This document shows, piece after piece, positions 17,213 through 24,877 of a stretch of 64,000 nt of DNA. The stretch is from Melioribacteraceae bacterium (lineage in GTDB: Bacteria; Bacteroidota; Ignavibacteria; Ignavibacteriales; Melioribacteraceae). Each line of letters starts with the position of its first letter. The stretch's first letter is position 1. The notes under the pieces were generated by a model. It made no database searches and was not told the origin of the DNA. It worked only from the letters and a program-made list of their open reading frames with translations. Where the stretch lies: contig JAFGMI010000005.1 in the NCBI GenBank assembly GCA_016927595.1, positions 1 through 64,000 of the forward strand. The letters run 5' to 3'. A program made the position numbers and the translations under genes.

Positions 17213-18229
17213 ATGAAAATTTACAACAAAGAAGAATTGAATGATTATCAGTTATCACTGACTTTCGACGATGTAAGTTTGGTCCCTGCACAAATTTCTG
17301 AAATAAGATCCAGGATGGAAGCCAACACTAAAACAAAATTTCTTGAACGTGAATTAGGTCTTCCGGTCTTGTCCAGCCCCATGGATTCTGTAACCGGTAT
17401 CAAGATGGCGGTTGAATTAAGTAAATTCGGTTGTTTGGGAATAGTAAACCGCTTCGGTTCGTCACTGGAGGAATTGTTAAAAAGCAACGAAGATACAAGT
17501 TATATTAAAGCTGTTTCCGTTGCATTGAACACAGAGGAATCGCTTATCCAACAGTTCGCTGAAAGAAATTATATTATATGTATTGATACCGCTAATGCAA
17601 GTAATAAAGCAGTATTGAATAAGTGCGAACAAATCAAATCCAAACACGATGTGAAGATCATTGTCGGTAATATTGCGCAGGGTTCCATCCTTAAGGATCT
17701 TGTAAATGCAGGTGCTGATGCAGTCAGAATAGGAATCGGCGGCGGATCAGTATGTACAACTTCTATTCAGACAGGTATAGGAATAGGACAGGTTTCTTCA
17801 CTGCTCGACGTTTATTTCAAACGGGAAGAACAAAAATTGAATATTGAACTAATAGCGGACGGCGGCATCAAGAGTCCCGGCGATATCGCTAAAGCAATCG
17901 CATTGGGCGCTGATGTTGTAATGCTCGGAAGGATGCTTGCAGGAACTAAAGAAACTCCCGGTGAGGTTATCAAGTATAACGACCAGTTATGGAAAAAATA
18001 TCGCGGCTCGGCTTCTTTCGGGGTTAAAATGAAAAACGAGTTTATAGAGGGTGAAGAAACTATGATTCCTTACAGGGGAACCGTCAAAAATGTTATTGAT
18101 GCTATTTCGGATGGTCTCAGGAGTTCAATGAGTTACATGAATTGTTTTACCTTGGATGATTTAAGGCAGATCAATTCCTTCGCTGTTCTTTCAAACAGTT
18201 CGTATCTTGAAAGGTTGCCTAAAAAGTAA
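17213..18229 (+). CDS. IMP dehydrogenase / GMP reductase family protein lacking CBS domains
   Basis: The 338-residue TIM-barrel enzyme has catalytic Cys181 in [15 protein letters not shown]. The N-terminal [11 protein letters not shown] is typical of the family. The insert that carries the two CBS domains in ordinary IMPDH (about 490 residues) is absent, as in GMP reductase. The flap end reads [12 protein letters not shown] and then a short PYRG segment, a mixture of IMPDH-like YRG and GMPR-like features. It could convert IMP to XMP or GMP back to IMP with NAD(P). A GGAGAAA site precedes the ATG by four bases, 18 bases after pepF. The substrate cannot be decided from motifs alone. Confidence 0.85.
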   Translation: MKIYNKEELNDYQLSLTFDDVSLVPAQISEIRSRMEANTKTKFLERELGLPVLSSPMDSVTGIKMAVELSKFGCLGIVNRFGSSLEELLKSNEDTSYIKAVSVALNTEESLIQQFAERNYIICIDTANASNKAVLNKCEQIKSKHDVKIIVGNIAQGSILKDLVNAGADAVRIGIGGGSVCTTSIQTGIGIGQVSSLLDVYFKREEQKLNIELIADGGIKSPGDIAKAIALGADVVMLGRMLAGTKETPGEVIKYNDQLWKKYRGSASFGVKMKNEFIEGEETMIPYRGTVKNVIDAISDGLRSSMSYMNCFTLDDLRQINSFAVLSNSSYLERLPKK

Positions 18230-18438
18230 GCTATTTCATTTTAGCATCAACAGCTGGGAAGAGCCGATATAAATTAATGGATACAAGTATTTCCGGTTAT
18301 ATGGCAGAATCAGCTTGTTAGTATTTTCTTCATAAAATAACCTCATTGATTTTATAAAAATTCTTCTGTGATTCATTATATCAGCTTTTCATAAGGAGAA
18401 CATATATACAAAAAAGTATTCAGGTGTTAATAAAAGTT

Positions 18439-18846
18439 TTATGGTTCTTTGAATGTTTTGTGGTCAGACGGATATGGAAGTTTTTTCCTGAAATCAAAAT
18501 GACGATTGCTGTCGATAGTCAGTTCAAGGTTTTTATCGTATGATTTATTATTGTTTAACACGGTTAGTCTGTTAGTCTGTAAATTAAGAATTTTTTCATT
18601 TTTTGAAACATAAATTCTTTTTTTTACCTCCAGCGTATCTTCAAATTTTGTCTGGTAATATTTTTTGGTTGAAAGATGATGATGGAAATTCTCTGGAGAA
18701 TTATTTGATATAGATACTCCGTTTTTGTATTGAACTGAAGAACCGGATGATTTTTTCTTTGAAATAATGAAGGAACTGACAAAAAATAATAAAATTATTA
18801 TAATCAAAATTGAGAGTGTAATATATATTAATGCCGACAGTTCCAT
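18439..18846 (-). CDS. Single-pass membrane protein with polar tail, unknown function
   Basis: The start is placed at the ATG complementary to 18846-18844, although an in-frame TTG precedes it; GAGA lies upstream. The 135-residue protein has an N-terminal helix (about residues 5-29) followed at once by KKK, so the tail should be cytoplasmic. The remaining 105 residues are Asn/Ser/Lys-rich with no recognisable domain, ending FRKKLPYPSDHKTFKEP. It resembles the next minus-strand gene in plan (short outside end, one helix, disordered basic tail), though sequence similarity is slight. A terminator-like hairpin separates the two. No family is recognised. Confidence 0.65.
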   Translation of the reverse strand: MELSALIYITLSILIIIILLFFVSSFIISKKKSSGSSVQYKNGVSISNNSPENFHHHLSTKKYYQTKFEDTLEVKKRIYVSKNEKILNLQTNRLTVLNNNKSYDKNLELTIDSNRHFDFRKKLPYPSDHKTFKEP

Positions 18847-18869
18847 CAAAATCTCTTTTCCCTACAAAG

Positions 18870-18893
18870 AAACCCCTTTGGCATAAGGGGTTT
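18870..18893 (-). terminator. Hairpin between the two single-pass protein genes
   Basis: Perfect nine-base arms AAACCCCTT (18870-18878) and AAGGGGTTT (18885-18893) surround a six-base loop. On the minus strand it lies downstream of the 18935-19426 gene and upstream of the 18439-18846 gene. The T-run is short (TTTCTTTG), so termination may be partial. Confidence 0.7.
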
Positions 18894-18934
18894 AGTAATA
18901 TCTAACTTTATGAATCTTTAATGCGGGGTATTCA

Positions 18935-19426
18935 CTAAAAATCCTCATAAAATCTTAGTAAACTTTTTTCTGAATACCTGGTAAACTCCATGTTTGAAGG
19001 CGTATAACTGAACGACCTTTTAGTCGAAGCATTATTATAATTGCTAAGATTATCTATAATGCTCATTCTGCTGCCTCTGGCTACCGTGTAATTCTTACCA
19101 TTGAATTTTTGTTTTTCCGTTTTGTCCTGATCCTTACCATTATTTTTCCTGATACGGGATAACTCTTTTGGAGCTTCCTTCGTTTTATTTCTGTAATAAT
19201 TATCTTCTTTTATGAATGGAGGAATATTATTTATATTTTTTCTTACAATTATTGGATGAGATTTAATCTCTTGTGAATTAGAAGGAATATTTTTAGAGTT
19301 AGTTGAGGCTAGAGCGAATTTTCCTTGGTTCTTAAATCTATATGATATATATGAAACCGTTAGAACAAATAGAAATAATCCTCCGAAAATCAGTAAACTT
19401 GCATATACAATAGAAAGATAAGACAT
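18935..19426 (-). CDS. Single-pass membrane protein with long polar tail, unknown function
   Basis: The start is set at the ATG complementary to 19426-19424 because GAGGAAAT stands just before it; an in-frame start 14 codons upstream would put that site inside the gene. The 163-residue protein begins MSYLSIVYASLLIF with a helix at about residues 5-27, then basic residues, then about 130 Asn/Ser/Lys-rich residues of low complexity. It ends in a more ordered, aromatic patch (RYSEKSLLRFYEDF) that could be a docking peptide. No family is recognised. A TGGCAC sigma54-like element lies 28-41 bases upstream, and the gene is divergent from hup. Confidence 0.65.
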   Translation of the reverse strand: MSYLSIVYASLLIFGGLFLFVLTVSYISYRFKNQGKFALASTNSKNIPSNSQEIKSHPIIVRKNINNIPPFIKEDNYYRNKTKEAPKELSRIRKNNGKDQDKTEKQKFNGKNYTVARGSRMSIIDNLSNYNNASTKRSFSYTPSNMEFTRYSEKSLLRFYEDF

Positions 19427-19450
19427 TATTTCCTCTTTTTTTCGTTTAAC

Positions 19451-19467
19451 AAACAAACAATGTGCCA
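19451..19467 (-). promoter_or_regulatory. Weak sigma54-like -24/-12 element
   Basis: On the minus strand TGGCACA (19467-19461), four bases, then TTGT (19456-19453) has the spacing of a -24/-12 promoter. The -12 element carries GT instead of GC. The predicted start near 19441 would give a 15-base leader holding the GAGGA ribosome-binding site of the 19426 gene. It is weaker than the element at 5940, but the arrangement relative to the start codon is alike. Confidence 0.25.
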
Positions 19468-19666
19468 TTTAATTCTTTTGAAAATCAGTTGTTTTCGATA
19501 TTTCGGGAACAGATAAACGAGAATTAGTATCAATGTGAGACAGTTGTAACTCCTATAATTTAATTAAAACATCCAGGTATAAGGATTCATCTAAGAAATA
19601 ACTTAAGATTTTGAATACATAAGTCTGTTAAAAAGTCATCTGTATGAATCTATCTACAGGGCTTAG

Positions 19667-19697
19667 TTTGTAATTATTATTTTTTTTAATATCTTTA
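19667..19697 (+). promoter_or_regulatory. Bacteroidota-type promoter upstream of hup
   Basis: TTTG (19667-19670), exactly 19 bases, then TATCTTTA (19690-19697) matches the -33/-7 consensus TTTG-N19-TAnnTTTG with one mismatch in the last base. The transcript would begin about seven bases on, giving a leader of roughly 40 bases. The rest of the 317-base gap (19427-19743) is AT-rich and shows nothing else I can support. Confidence 0.6.
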
Positions 19698-19743
19698 TCA
19701 GCTCTAAAATATTTATTTTCAATAATTTAGTGGGATTCCGATC

Positions 19744-20040
19744 ATGACAAAAGCCGATATTGTTGAAAAAGTTGCTGCAGGGACCGGATTGACAAAATTA
19801 GAAACAGAAGCAATTATTGAGGGTTTTCTCAATACAGTAATTCAATCGCTCAGAGAAGGTAACGGAATAGAAATCAGAGGATTCGGTAGTTATAAGGTCA
19901 AAAAGAAAAATGCAAGATATGCGAGAAATCCGAGAACCGGTGAAAAAGTGTATGTAGAAGATCATTACGTACCTGTTTTTAAGTTCTCAAAAGATTTTAA
20001 AGCGGCTGTTGATAAGGGAATGAAAGAAAAACAAAATTAA
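19744..20040 (+). CDS. hup: HU/IHF-family DNA-binding protein
   Basis: The 98-residue histone-like protein has the normal length. It has the N-terminal MTKADIVEKVAA helix pair, the GFGSYKVKKKNARYARNPRTGE beta-arm region with the conserved R-NP-TGE tip that inserts into DNA, and the C-terminal FSKDFKAAVD helix. It works as a dimer to bend and compact DNA. A promoter fitting the Bacteroidota consensus precedes it. The TPR membrane protein follows 13 bases later. HU versus IHF cannot be told from sequence alone; the NPRTGE tip is common to both. Confidence 0.95.
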   Translation: MTKADIVEKVAAGTGLTKLETEAIIEGFLNTVIQSLREGNGIEIRGFGSYKVKKKNARYARNPRTGEKVYVEDHYVPVFKFSKDFKAAVDKGMKEKQN

Positions 20041-20053
20041 TCGGAATGCATTT

Positions 20054-20674
20054 GTGTCTAAAGTCAGAAAGAGTATAAATAATTCGCATAATAACAGTAC
20101 AAAAACAATCAGTGCTGTCAGGCAGGTTTATCTCATTCTTTTCCTGTTAATAGCGGGAATGTTCATATTATATTCAAGCGGCTCGCTGGAAGGTATTCCT
20201 GCAGGACATGTACACACAGGTAATTCGGGCTTTATGGATGACCCAACCAATCCGCATTCAGGTGCCGATCTGAATCAATTGCAGAAAATAAGGGATCTGG
20301 AAGAAAAGGTTGCAGCCGCCAATGATTTGAATCTGTTGCTTGATTTAGGGCATTTGTATAATGATTCGGGATTTTATCAAAAGGCAATCGATACCTACAA
20401 GAAGTATCTAAGTCAAAATAATAATAATGCTGATGTGCTTGTTGATATGGGTGTCTGTTATTTTAATATGAAAAATTACGATGAAGCCATCGATGTAATG
20501 CAACGTGCACTGAAGTTTAAGCCGGATCATCAGATTGCAAAGTTTAATCTCGGTATTGTATATTTTTCCAGCGGTGATATGGAAACAGCCAAAGACTGGT
20601 GGAAAGAGGCTGTGGAAATTGATCCTTTAAGCGAGATTGCGATCAAAGCGAAAAGTTTACTCGAATCACATTAA
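20054..20674 (+). CDS. Membrane-anchored TPR protein
   Basis: The 206-residue product starts with GTG at 20054; no in-frame ATG lies nearby. A basic N-terminus is followed by one helix (about residues 26-43), then a Gly/His/Asn-rich linker. About three tetratricopeptide repeats run from residue 80 to the end, including LLLDLGHLYNDSGFYQKAIDTY and ADVLVDMGVCYFNMKNYDEA. TPR domains bind partner proteins; the orientation suggests they lie in the periplasm. Similar small TPR proteins next to HU occur in related genomes, but the role is unknown to me. It is probably transcribed with hup. Confidence 0.88.
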   Translation: MSKVRKSINNSHNNSTKTISAVRQVYLILFLLIAGMFILYSSGSLEGIPAGHVHTGNSGFMDDPTNPHSGADLNQLQKIRDLEEKVAAANDLNLLLDLGHLYNDSGFYQKAIDTYKKYLSQNNNNADVLVDMGVCYFNMKNYDEAIDVMQRALKFKPDHQIAKFNLGIVYFSSGDMETAKDWWKEAVEIDPLSEIAIKAKSLLESH

Positions 20675-20693
20675 ATATTATAAGGAGAATAAT

Positions 20694-20789
20694 ATGCCTT
20701 GCGGTAAAAAAAGAAAACGCCATAAAATGTCGACACACAAACGCAAAAAAAGACTGCGCAAAAATCGTCATAAAAAGAAATTAAGATAG
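20694..20789 (+). CDS. 31-residue AURKAIP1/COX24-type (bS22-like) basic protein
   Basis: A strong AAGGAGA site lies eight bases before the ATG. The product begins MPCGKKRKRHKMSTHKR and continues with RKKRLRKNRHKKKLR, so two-thirds of the residues are Lys, Arg or His. This is the conserved Bacteroidota-group short protein annotated as an AURKAIP1/COX24 domain protein, related to the mycobacterial small-subunit protein bS22. It is therefore probably a ribosomal small-subunit component. It is too short for ordinary gene callers. It sits between the TPR gene and tRNA-Thr, consistent with a translation role. Confidence 0.9.
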   Translation: MPCGKKRKRHKMSTHKRKKRLRKNRHKKKLR

Positions 20790-20798
20790 TTTGGTTAA

Positions 20799-20871
20799 GC
20801 CATCTTAGCTCAGCTGGTAGAGCAATTCATTCGTAATGAATAGGTCGCCGGTTCAAATCCGGCAGATGGCT
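20799..20871 (+). tRNA. tRNA-Thr (anticodon CGT)
   Basis: Acceptor arms GCCATCT (20799-20805) and AGATGGC (20864-20870) pair perfectly. The D-arm is standard (GCTC/GAGC), the anticodon stem ATTCA/TGAAT holds the loop TTCGTAA giving anticodon CGT, and the T-arm has GTTCAAATC. The discriminator is T, and CCA is not encoded. It lies nine bases after the bS22-like gene and just before a terminator. Confidence 0.95.
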
Positions 20872-20888
20872 CTGGTATTTTAAAATCG

Positions 20889-20919
20889 AAAAACCCCTCA
20901 ATCAAGGGGTTTTTCTTTT
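20889..20919 (+). terminator. Rho-independent terminator after tRNA-Thr
   Basis: The stem AAAAACCCCT (20889-20898) / AGGGGTTTTT (20905-20914) with a six-base loop runs into CTTTT. It ends the hup-TPR-bS22-tRNA unit. Confidence 0.9.
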
Positions 20920-20993
20920 GCAGGACTTTCTCATCCTGCCGGTCGATTTTATTCACTGGATTTCCAGCTAAGGAGCAACCAGAGAAAATCGAC
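20920..20993. repeat. Cluster of nested inverted repeats
   Basis: Three perfect inverted repeats are packed into 74 bases: GCAGGA/TCCTGC (20920-20925, 20934-20939), GTCGATTTT/AAAATCGAC (20942-20950, 20985-20993), and inside the latter CTGGA/TCCAG (20956-20960, 20963-20967). No gene covers them; the antisense frame that does is the usual spurious tRNA-antisense product. The element may be a structured RNA, a protein-binding site or a dispersed repeat. Confidence 0.5.
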
Positions 20994-21090
20994 ATCTCAA
21001 TTAAATAAACTTTTTGAAAATATCATACTCTATAAACCCGAATACTAACATTTCCTCCGCTTGTCATCAAATTTGTGATCTTACCCAATC

Positions 21091-21194
21091 GTCAAAAAAT
21101 ATTTGAAAAATTTCTTGCTAAATGTATGAAAATCATTTATTTTGGAATCAGGTGTCAAAAAATGTTGAATTATCCCTAAAAATGTCAAATGTTC
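21091..21194 (+). promoter_or_regulatory. Repeated GTCAAA-type motifs upstream of mraZ
   Basis: GTCAAAAAATATTTG (21091-21105), GTCAAAAAATGTTG (21154-21167) and GTCAAATGTTC (21184-21194) share a GTCAAA head and an ATRTT tail. The last one contains the mraZ start codon. MraZ of other bacteria represses its own operon by binding a series of short direct repeats just upstream of mraZ, so these are natural candidates for its operator here. Other parts of the 317-base gap (20872-21188) show the terminator and nested repeats listed separately, and no promoter I can name. Confidence 0.45.
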
Positions 21195-21629
21195 CTAGGT
21201 AGCTTTAAATATTCGATTGATAACAAATGCAGAATCAGTATTCCGGCAACAATGAGGAAGTTTGTCAATCCTGAGGCGAATAACACATTTGTTATGACAC
21301 GCGGAACCGAGCCCAGTATAATAATTTATCCTTCAGATTTATGGAAGTTGGAAATTGCCAGTAAACTGGATAAGCTTAATCCATTCGACCCCAAGGATTC
21401 AAAATTTTTGAGAATGTTTCTGCACCCAGCCGCAGAAGCTAAATTTGACACACAATCTCGCCTTATGATTCCTAAAAATCTGATTGAATATGCCGGGATC
21501 AAAAAAGACATATTGATTATCGGAATGAATCAGTTCATAGAAGTCTGGAATCCTGAAAGATACGATTCATATCTCAGGGATAATAACGAACCGTACGAGG
21601 AAATTGCAAAAGAAGTAATGAAAATTTGA
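21189..21629 (+). CDS. mraZ: MraZ transcriptional regulator
   Basis: The 146-residue product has two AbrB-like halves: the first begins MFLGSFKYSIDNKCRISIPA and the second has AEAKFDTQSRLMIPK, both with the family D-x-K/R-x-R-x-x-x-P signature. MraZ forms ring-shaped oligomers and binds direct repeats in front of the dcw operon. The gene is first in the cluster, as usual. Its stop overlaps the TTG start of rsmH by four bases. No good ribosome-binding site precedes the ATG, which lies inside a candidate operator copy. Confidence 0.95.
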   Translation: MFLGSFKYSIDNKCRISIPATMRKFVNPEANNTFVMTRGTEPSIIIYPSDLWKLEIASKLDKLNPFDPKDSKFLRMFLHPAAEAKFDTQSRLMIPKNLIEYAGIKKDILIIGMNQFIEVWNPERYDSYLRDNNEPYEEIAKEVMKI

Positions 21630-22555
21630 AAAAAACAACCCGTCACATACCGGTATTGCTAAATGGGAGTGTAAGCCATTTAGTTACTAACGTTGATGGG
21701 AATTACTTTGAAGGCACTGTTGGTTTCGGAGGACATACTGAAGAGATACTTAGCAGATTATCTGAAAAAGGCAGACTTATCGGCACCGATAAGGATGTGA
21801 AAGCCTTCGAGTATTGCATAAAAAAGTTTAAAAATGAACAGCGAGTATCAATATTCAACACCAGTTATACAAATATTGATACCATAGCTAAACTGGAACT
21901 TGTAGAAAAATTTGACGGTATTTTTCTCGATCTGGGCGTTTCATCGTACCAGTTAGACGACCCGGATTCCGGTTTTACATACAGAGAAGAGGCAGAGTTA
22001 GATCTTAGAATGAACAAAAATCAGGGATACCCGGCATACTACTATTTAAACGAATTATCAGAGGAAGAATTAGCTGATATTTTCTATAACTATGGCGAGG
22101 AAAAAAAATCAAGACAAATTGCCAGAGTTTTAGTGAAATCCCGCCTTAATAAAACTCTAAAAACCACCACACAATTAAAAAGCATTATTGAAAGCATTAT
22201 TGGTAAATATAACTTAAATAAAACTCTGTCCCGTATTTTCCAGGCACTGCGCATTCATGTTAATAATGAACTTGATGAGCTTAAAGAAATTCTTAATAAA
22301 TCTACCGATTTATTGAATCCCGGCGGCAGATTGGCTGTAATAAGTTTTCATTCACTTGAAGACAGAATTGTAAAGGATTACTTCAAATATGAAGCGGCAA
22401 CATGCGTCTGTCCTGATGATGCTCCGGTATGTGTCTGCAATAAACAGCAGAGACTGAGTATCATAACAAGAAAACCGGTTACTGCCTCCGACGAAGAACT
22501 GCAGGCAAATCCGAGATCCAGAAGTGCTAAATTAAGGGTGGCAGAGAGATTATGA
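21626..22555 (+). CDS. rsmH: 16S rRNA (cytosine1402-N4)-methyltransferase
   Basis: The 309-residue product starts with TTG at 21626, overlapping the mraZ stop (TTGA). Near the N-terminus RHIPVLLNGSV and the SAM-binding GTVGFGGHTEEIL are typical of RsmH. The DLGVSSYQLDDPDSGF segment and the ISFHSLEDRIVKDYF motif further identify the family. It methylates C1402 in the small-subunit P-site. Length and position in the dcw cluster are standard. A Cys-rich stretch (CVCPDDAPVCVC) near the C-terminus is also common in the family. Confidence 0.97.
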   Translation: MKKTTRHIPVLLNGSVSHLVTNVDGNYFEGTVGFGGHTEEILSRLSEKGRLIGTDKDVKAFEYCIKKFKNEQRVSIFNTSYTNIDTIAKLELVEKFDGIFLDLGVSSYQLDDPDSGFTYREEAELDLRMNKNQGYPAYYYLNELSEEELADIFYNYGEEKKSRQIARVLVKSRLNKTLKTTTQLKSIIESIIGKYNLNKTLSRIFQALRIHVNNELDELKEILNKSTDLLNPGGRLAVISFHSLEDRIVKDYFKYEAATCVCPDDAPVCVCNKQQRLSIITRKPVTASDEELQANPRSRSAKLRVAERL

Positions 22556-22875
22556 GGAAAAACGCATTTCTTAGCGAGCTTACCATTTCACTGATGATAT
22601 TTATCGGTTCTTTGTTCGTGTATCTTTTTTCATTGAATGAAATTAAAAGATTCAATAAAGAAATTGATACTCTGCAAAGTCTGCTGAGGGAAAAAATCAA
22701 CCAGAAGGAACTCTATACAGTTGAAGTCCAAAGGCTGATGTCAGAAGACAGAATAGTAAAAATTGCATCCGACAGTCTCGGGCTTGTTAGGTCAGGCACT
22801 ATTTATAAAAGCATTTTTGTTGATGAAGCTCAATTAGCAAGGGTTAATGAAATTGTAAACAGGCGATATGAATAA
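22552..22875 (+). CDS. ftsL: FtsL-like cell division protein
   Basis: The 107-residue product starts in an ATGA overlap with rsmH. A short cytoplasmic N-terminus and one helix (about residues 12-28) are followed by an extracytoplasmic coiled coil (about 30-75). A conserved VKIASDSLGL segment follows, as in FtsL/DivIC-type proteins. FtsL joins FtsB and FtsQ in activating septal synthesis by FtsI/FtsW. Primary sequence of this family diverges strongly, so the name rests on size, topology and location between rsmH and ftsI. Confidence 0.85.
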   Translation: MRKNAFLSELTISLMIFIGSLFVYLFSLNEIKRFNKEIDTLQSLLREKINQKELYTVEVQRLMSEDRIVKIASDSLGLVRSGTIYKSIFVDEAQLARVNEIVNRRYE

Positions 22876-24877
22876 TTCAAGAGCATTGTTGATTATATTT
22901 TTTATGTTCACCGGTTTCATCCTTTTGGGCTTGAAATTGTTTTCAATTCAAATTGTAAAGCACGATTACTACGCTGAAATTGCGGAGAAGCAGCAGAATA
23001 AATCTCAAAAGCTTAAGGCTGAACGAGGATCGATAATTGACAGAAACGGAGAATTGCTAGCTATTACGAAAAACGACATTTCTCTTTATGTAGATAAAAG
23101 GATGCTTAACAAAAATGAAACGGATTCTTTAACCAGTTTTATCGCATCCGTGTTCAATAAGCCCAGGAAATATTATCAAAACCTGATCGACAAAGGCAGA
23201 AACAATGTACTGCTGGAAAAAAAAGTTTCCAGGGAGAGACTTTTGAAAATTGATGATTTTTATATTGACGGATTTATTGTGCAGGAAGATTTTTCCCGTG
23301 TCTATCCGTATGGAAGTCTCTCCTCACACGTTCTCGGCTATGTGGATAACGAATGCAATGGTGTTTACGGCATTGAAAAACAATACGATAAATATCTCCG
23401 TGGTAAGGACGGCATTAAGTTTATTGAAAACGATGTTCTGGGCAGAACAATATCGGTTAAGGAAAACGATTCAAGAAAGCCGGTTGCCGGCAACAACATA
23501 ATATTGACAATAAATAAAACCTATCAGACCATTTTGGAGAAGGAGCTTATTGCCGGTATTCACAAGTTTCATGGCGACAGTGCTACGGGAATTATAATGA
23601 ATCCAAAAACCGGCGAAATTCTGGCAATGGCTACTATGCCCGATTTTGATCCTGCAAACCACGGAAAATTTCAATTGAGTGAAAAAAGGAACAGAGCAAT
23701 TACAGATCCTTATGAACCCGGCTCAATTATTAAACCGATTATTATGTCGATGCTGATTGAAGAAAAACTGATTAAGGAAGATGAGATAATTAATACCGAG
23801 AACGGAGATTTCAGATACAGGACGACACATATTCGCGATACTCATCCGCATGCTTATTTAACTGTAAGAGGAGTACTGGAGGAATCGAGCAATATCGGTA
23901 TGGCAAAATTATCCGACAGGCTCGAAGAGAATACCTTTTATAAATATTTGCGTGATTTCGGATTTGGAAATATTACTTCGGTGGACCTGCCCGGAGAATC
24001 CAATGGATTTCTAAAAAAACCGAAGAACTATTCAAAAATATCCAAGCCGTTCATGTCTTTCGGTTATGAGTTATCGGCAACACCTGTTCAACTTATTTCG
24101 GCTTTCAGTTCAATAATTAATGGCGGAAATCTGATGAAACCTTTTATTGTCGACAAGATTACTTCGCCGGATGGAACAGTACTCTACAGCAATAAGCCGG
24201 AAAAAATAAGGTCGGTTATCAGCAGTTCGACTTCCGATAAAATAATTGACTTCATGATTGGTGTAGTTGAAGAGGGGACAGCTACAAATGCGAAACTGAA
24301 TAATGTTCTGGTCGGCGGTAAAACCGGAACAGCTCAAATGCTTATTGAGGGATCTTATTCCAAAAAAGAATATAACTCCTCGTTTATTGGATTTTTCCCA
24401 GCCGAAGATCCCTCAATTATTATACTTATTAAAGTAAGCTCGCCCGATATCGGAAGATACGGCGGACAAGTTTCGGCTCCTGTTTTCAAACGTATTGCCG
24501 AAAGTATTATAGATGCTGACTTACAAATTATTCCGGACAACATGAAGATACAAAGAAGAAAAGAGTATCTGGAAAACTTGCTGAAAGAAGACAGAAACAG
24601 CAGAGATCAGAATATTTTTAAGTTCAGCAATATCGGTAATCCTCCGGAAGTAAAAAGAGAAAAACCTTCTGTTATTAAGGGGATGATGCCCAATCTTGTT
24701 AATATGACAATTCGGGATGCAGTCGCAATCCTCAATGAACTCGGCATAAAATACAAAATATCAGGCGATGGTAAAGTGCTTGAGCAGAGCATAAATCCTG
24801 ACGAGGCTATAAGTTCAGATAGAATCTGCATTTTAAGATGTGAGACAAAAAAACTAGCTGATCTGAGGTTGAATTAA
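22868..24877 (+). CDS. ftsI: Septal transpeptidase FtsI/PBP3 with C-terminal PASTA domain
   Basis: The 669-residue class B penicillin-binding protein has an N-terminal helix (about 5-27), then the dimerisation segment ERGSIIDRNGELLA. The catalytic set is S286-x-x-K289 (GSIIKP), SSN at 340-342 and KTG at 485-487. A PASTA domain follows the transpeptidase (about residues 600-665, beginning MMPNLVNMTIRDAV), as in SpoVD-type and Bacteroidota FtsI and unlike E. coli. It crosslinks septal peptidoglycan. The start overlaps ftsL by eight bases. Confidence 0.96.
   Translation: MNNSRALLIIFFMFTGFILLGLKLFSIQIVKHDYYAEIAEKQQNKSQKLKAERGSIIDRNGELLAITKNDISLYVDKRMLNKNETDSLTSFIASVFNKPRKYYQNLIDKGRNNVLLEKKVSRERLLKIDDFYIDGFIVQEDFSRVYPYGSLSSHVLGYVDNECNGVYGIEKQYDKYLRGKDGIKFIENDVLGRTISVKENDSRKPVAGNNIILTINKTYQTILEKELIAGIHKFHGDSATGIIMNPKTGEILAMATMPDFDPANHGKFQLSEKRNRAITDPYEPGSIIKPIIMSMLIEEKLIKEDEIINTENGDFRYRTTHIRDTHPHAYLTVRGVLEESSNIGMAKLSDRLEENTFYKYLRDFGFGNITSVDLPGESNGFLKKPKNYSKISKPFMSFGYELSATPVQLISAFSSIINGGNLMKPFIVDKITSPDGTVLYSNKPEKIRSVISSSTSDKIIDFMIGVVEEGTATNAKLNNVLVGGKTGTAQMLIEGSYSKKEYNSSFIGFFPAEDPSIIILIKVSSPDIGRYGGQVSAPVFKRIAESIIDADLQIIPDNMKIQRRKEYLENLLKEDRNSRDQNIFKFSNIGNPPEVKREKPSVIKGMMPNLVNMTIRDAVAILNELGIKYKISGDGKVLEQSINPDEAISSDRICILRCETKKLADLRLN

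Noticed and set aside
18230-18438. Possible small gene after the IMPDH-like gene, suggested by AAGGAGA near 18396
   Set aside because: The purine-rich site is not followed by a start codon at usable distance, and no frame continues.
20810-20995. Minus-strand 61-codon ORF across tRNA-Thr
   Set aside because: Its end is the classic spurious translation of a tRNA antisense (GFEPATYSLR type); the tRNA and terminator explain the sequence.
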